From contig CALFNC010000474.1 of NCBI GenBank assembly GCA_937902605.1, positions 1-7,343 of the forward strand: a stretch of DNA of 7,343 bases, read 5' to 3'. The translations under genes were made by a program, and so were the position numbers. Shown here one piece after another: positions 6,870 to 7,343 of this stretch (positions within the stretch are counted from its first letter, which is position 1; each line of letters opens with the position of its first letter). The notes beneath the pieces were generated by a model. That model made no database searches. It was not told the DNA's origin and worked only from the letters and a program-made list of their open reading frames with translations. This stretch comes from an uncultured Acidobacteriota bacterium. Its GTDB lineage: Bacteria; Acidobacteriota; Thermoanaerobaculia; UBA5066.

Positions 6870-7343
6870 GGGTAGATTCTGTACAGCATCCGAGGGTACG
6901 GGATGCACTCGCGAAGGTGAGGAGCGCCGCACATCCAGGCCACGAACCGCTCGAGCCCCATGCCGAAGCCAGAGTGCGGGAACGTCCCGTACTTCCTCAC
7001 ATCGAGGTACCACTGGAAGGCCTCGATCGGCAGCGCGTGCTGCGTGATGCGCGAGAGGAGGAGGTCGTGGTCGTGGATCCTCTGCGAGCCTCCGATGATC
7101 TCGCCATACCCCTCCGGCGCCAGCATGTCGAGGCCGAGGACCACGTCGGGGTCCTGCGGGTCCGGCTGCATGTAGAACGCCTTGATCGAGACCGGGTACC
7201 GGGTCACCATGACCGGGGTGTCGAACCCCTCCGTCAGCGCGGTCTCCTCGTCTCCGCCCAGGTCATCGCCGAAGCTGACCGGGAAGCCCTTCCTCTTCAG
7301 GATCTCCACCGCCTCACGGTAGCTGATCCGCGGGAACCTCTTC
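6866..7343 (-). CDS. asnS: Asparaginyl-tRNA synthetase, C-terminal part (cut by the window edge)
   Basis: Class II aminoacyl-tRNA synthetase that charges tRNA-Asn with asparagine in the cytoplasm. The visible 158 residues are the C-terminal half of the catalytic domain; the anticodon-binding domain and motifs 1 and 2 lie beyond base 7343. Signs of AsnRS are [13 protein letters not shown] at the visible start, [10 protein letters not shown], the [11 protein letters not shown] segment, and motif 3 [15 protein letters not shown] with the ATP-binding Arg. The ending [12 protein letters not shown] is of the AsnRS type, whereas AspRS and LysRS have different motif 3 surroundings. The stop (TGA, 6868-6866) overlaps the rimO start. 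It is the most upstream visible gene of the operon, whose promoter is therefore outside the window. A direct AsnRS means this organism probably need not rely only on amidation of Asp-tRNA-Asn. Confidence 0.96.
   Translation of the reverse strand, partial: KRFPRISYREAVEILKRKGFPVSFGDDLGGDEETALTEGFDTPVMVTRYPVSIKAFYMQPDPQDPDVVLGLDMLAPEGYGEIIGGSQRIHDHDLLLSRITQHALPIEAFQWYLDVRKYGTFPHSGFGMGLERFVAWMCGAPHLRECIPYPRMLYRIYP

Noticed and set aside
5874..6875. 333-codon plus-strand open frame opposite rimO
   Set aside because: Antisense to a gene with all six iron-sulfur cysteines; composition is that of a shadow frame.
1..7343. A new defence, mobile or biosynthetic system
   Set aside because: Apart from the unknown membrane protein and the short tail, every gene belongs to a known family in an ordinary arrangement. 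I found no inverted-repeat ends, transposase, integrase, toxin or nuclease motifs, and no CRISPR-like repeats.

Overview
This is a GC-rich (roughly two-thirds G+C) bacterial fragment. It reads as the end of a draft or metagenomic contig: bases 4-37 are an untrimmed Illumina adapter, so genomic DNA starts at about base 38. The proteins look like those of a Gram-negative-type bacterium. There is an inner-membrane-anchored efflux adaptor, and just upstream of it an apparent outer-membrane beta-barrel C-terminus. Acidobacteriota or a similar high-GC phylum would fit, but no marker in the window settles this.

Layout. (1) Bases 38-1011, minus strand: a MacA-like (HlyD/MFP) efflux adaptor, cut off at its C-terminus by the contig end. 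(2) Bases 1012-1202: a divergent spacer holding a plausible promoter and ribosome binding site for the rightward genes. On the minus strand it also holds a short open frame ending in a near-ideal outer-membrane barrel signature. (3) Bases 1203-3799, plus strand: two overlapping M16 metallopeptidase genes. The first keeps the zinc site (HLFEH) but lacks the substrate-binding Arg/Tyr pair. The second has lost the zinc site and keeps Arg/Tyr, so together they look like one heterodimeric protease. (4) Bases 3809-7343, minus strand: a tightly packed operon read leftward, asnS (3' part only), rimO, ribF, then an unrecognised five-helix membrane protein. Every junction is a 4-base stop/start overlap (GTGA or ATGA). 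The protease pair and this operon converge with 9 bases between their stop codons.

The right-hand operon is housekeeping: asparaginyl-tRNA synthesis, methylthiolation of ribosomal protein S12, and FMN/FAD synthesis. The left side is an efflux operon divergent from the protease pair. I found no mobile element, CRISPR array, tRNA or rRNA, and no convincing new multi-gene system. The points most worth a second look are the adapter artefact, the outer-membrane-protein-like tail in the divergent spacer, the start codon of the first M16 gene, the split-function M16 pair, and the membrane protein coupled to ribF. No gene-free stretch exceeds 300 bases.
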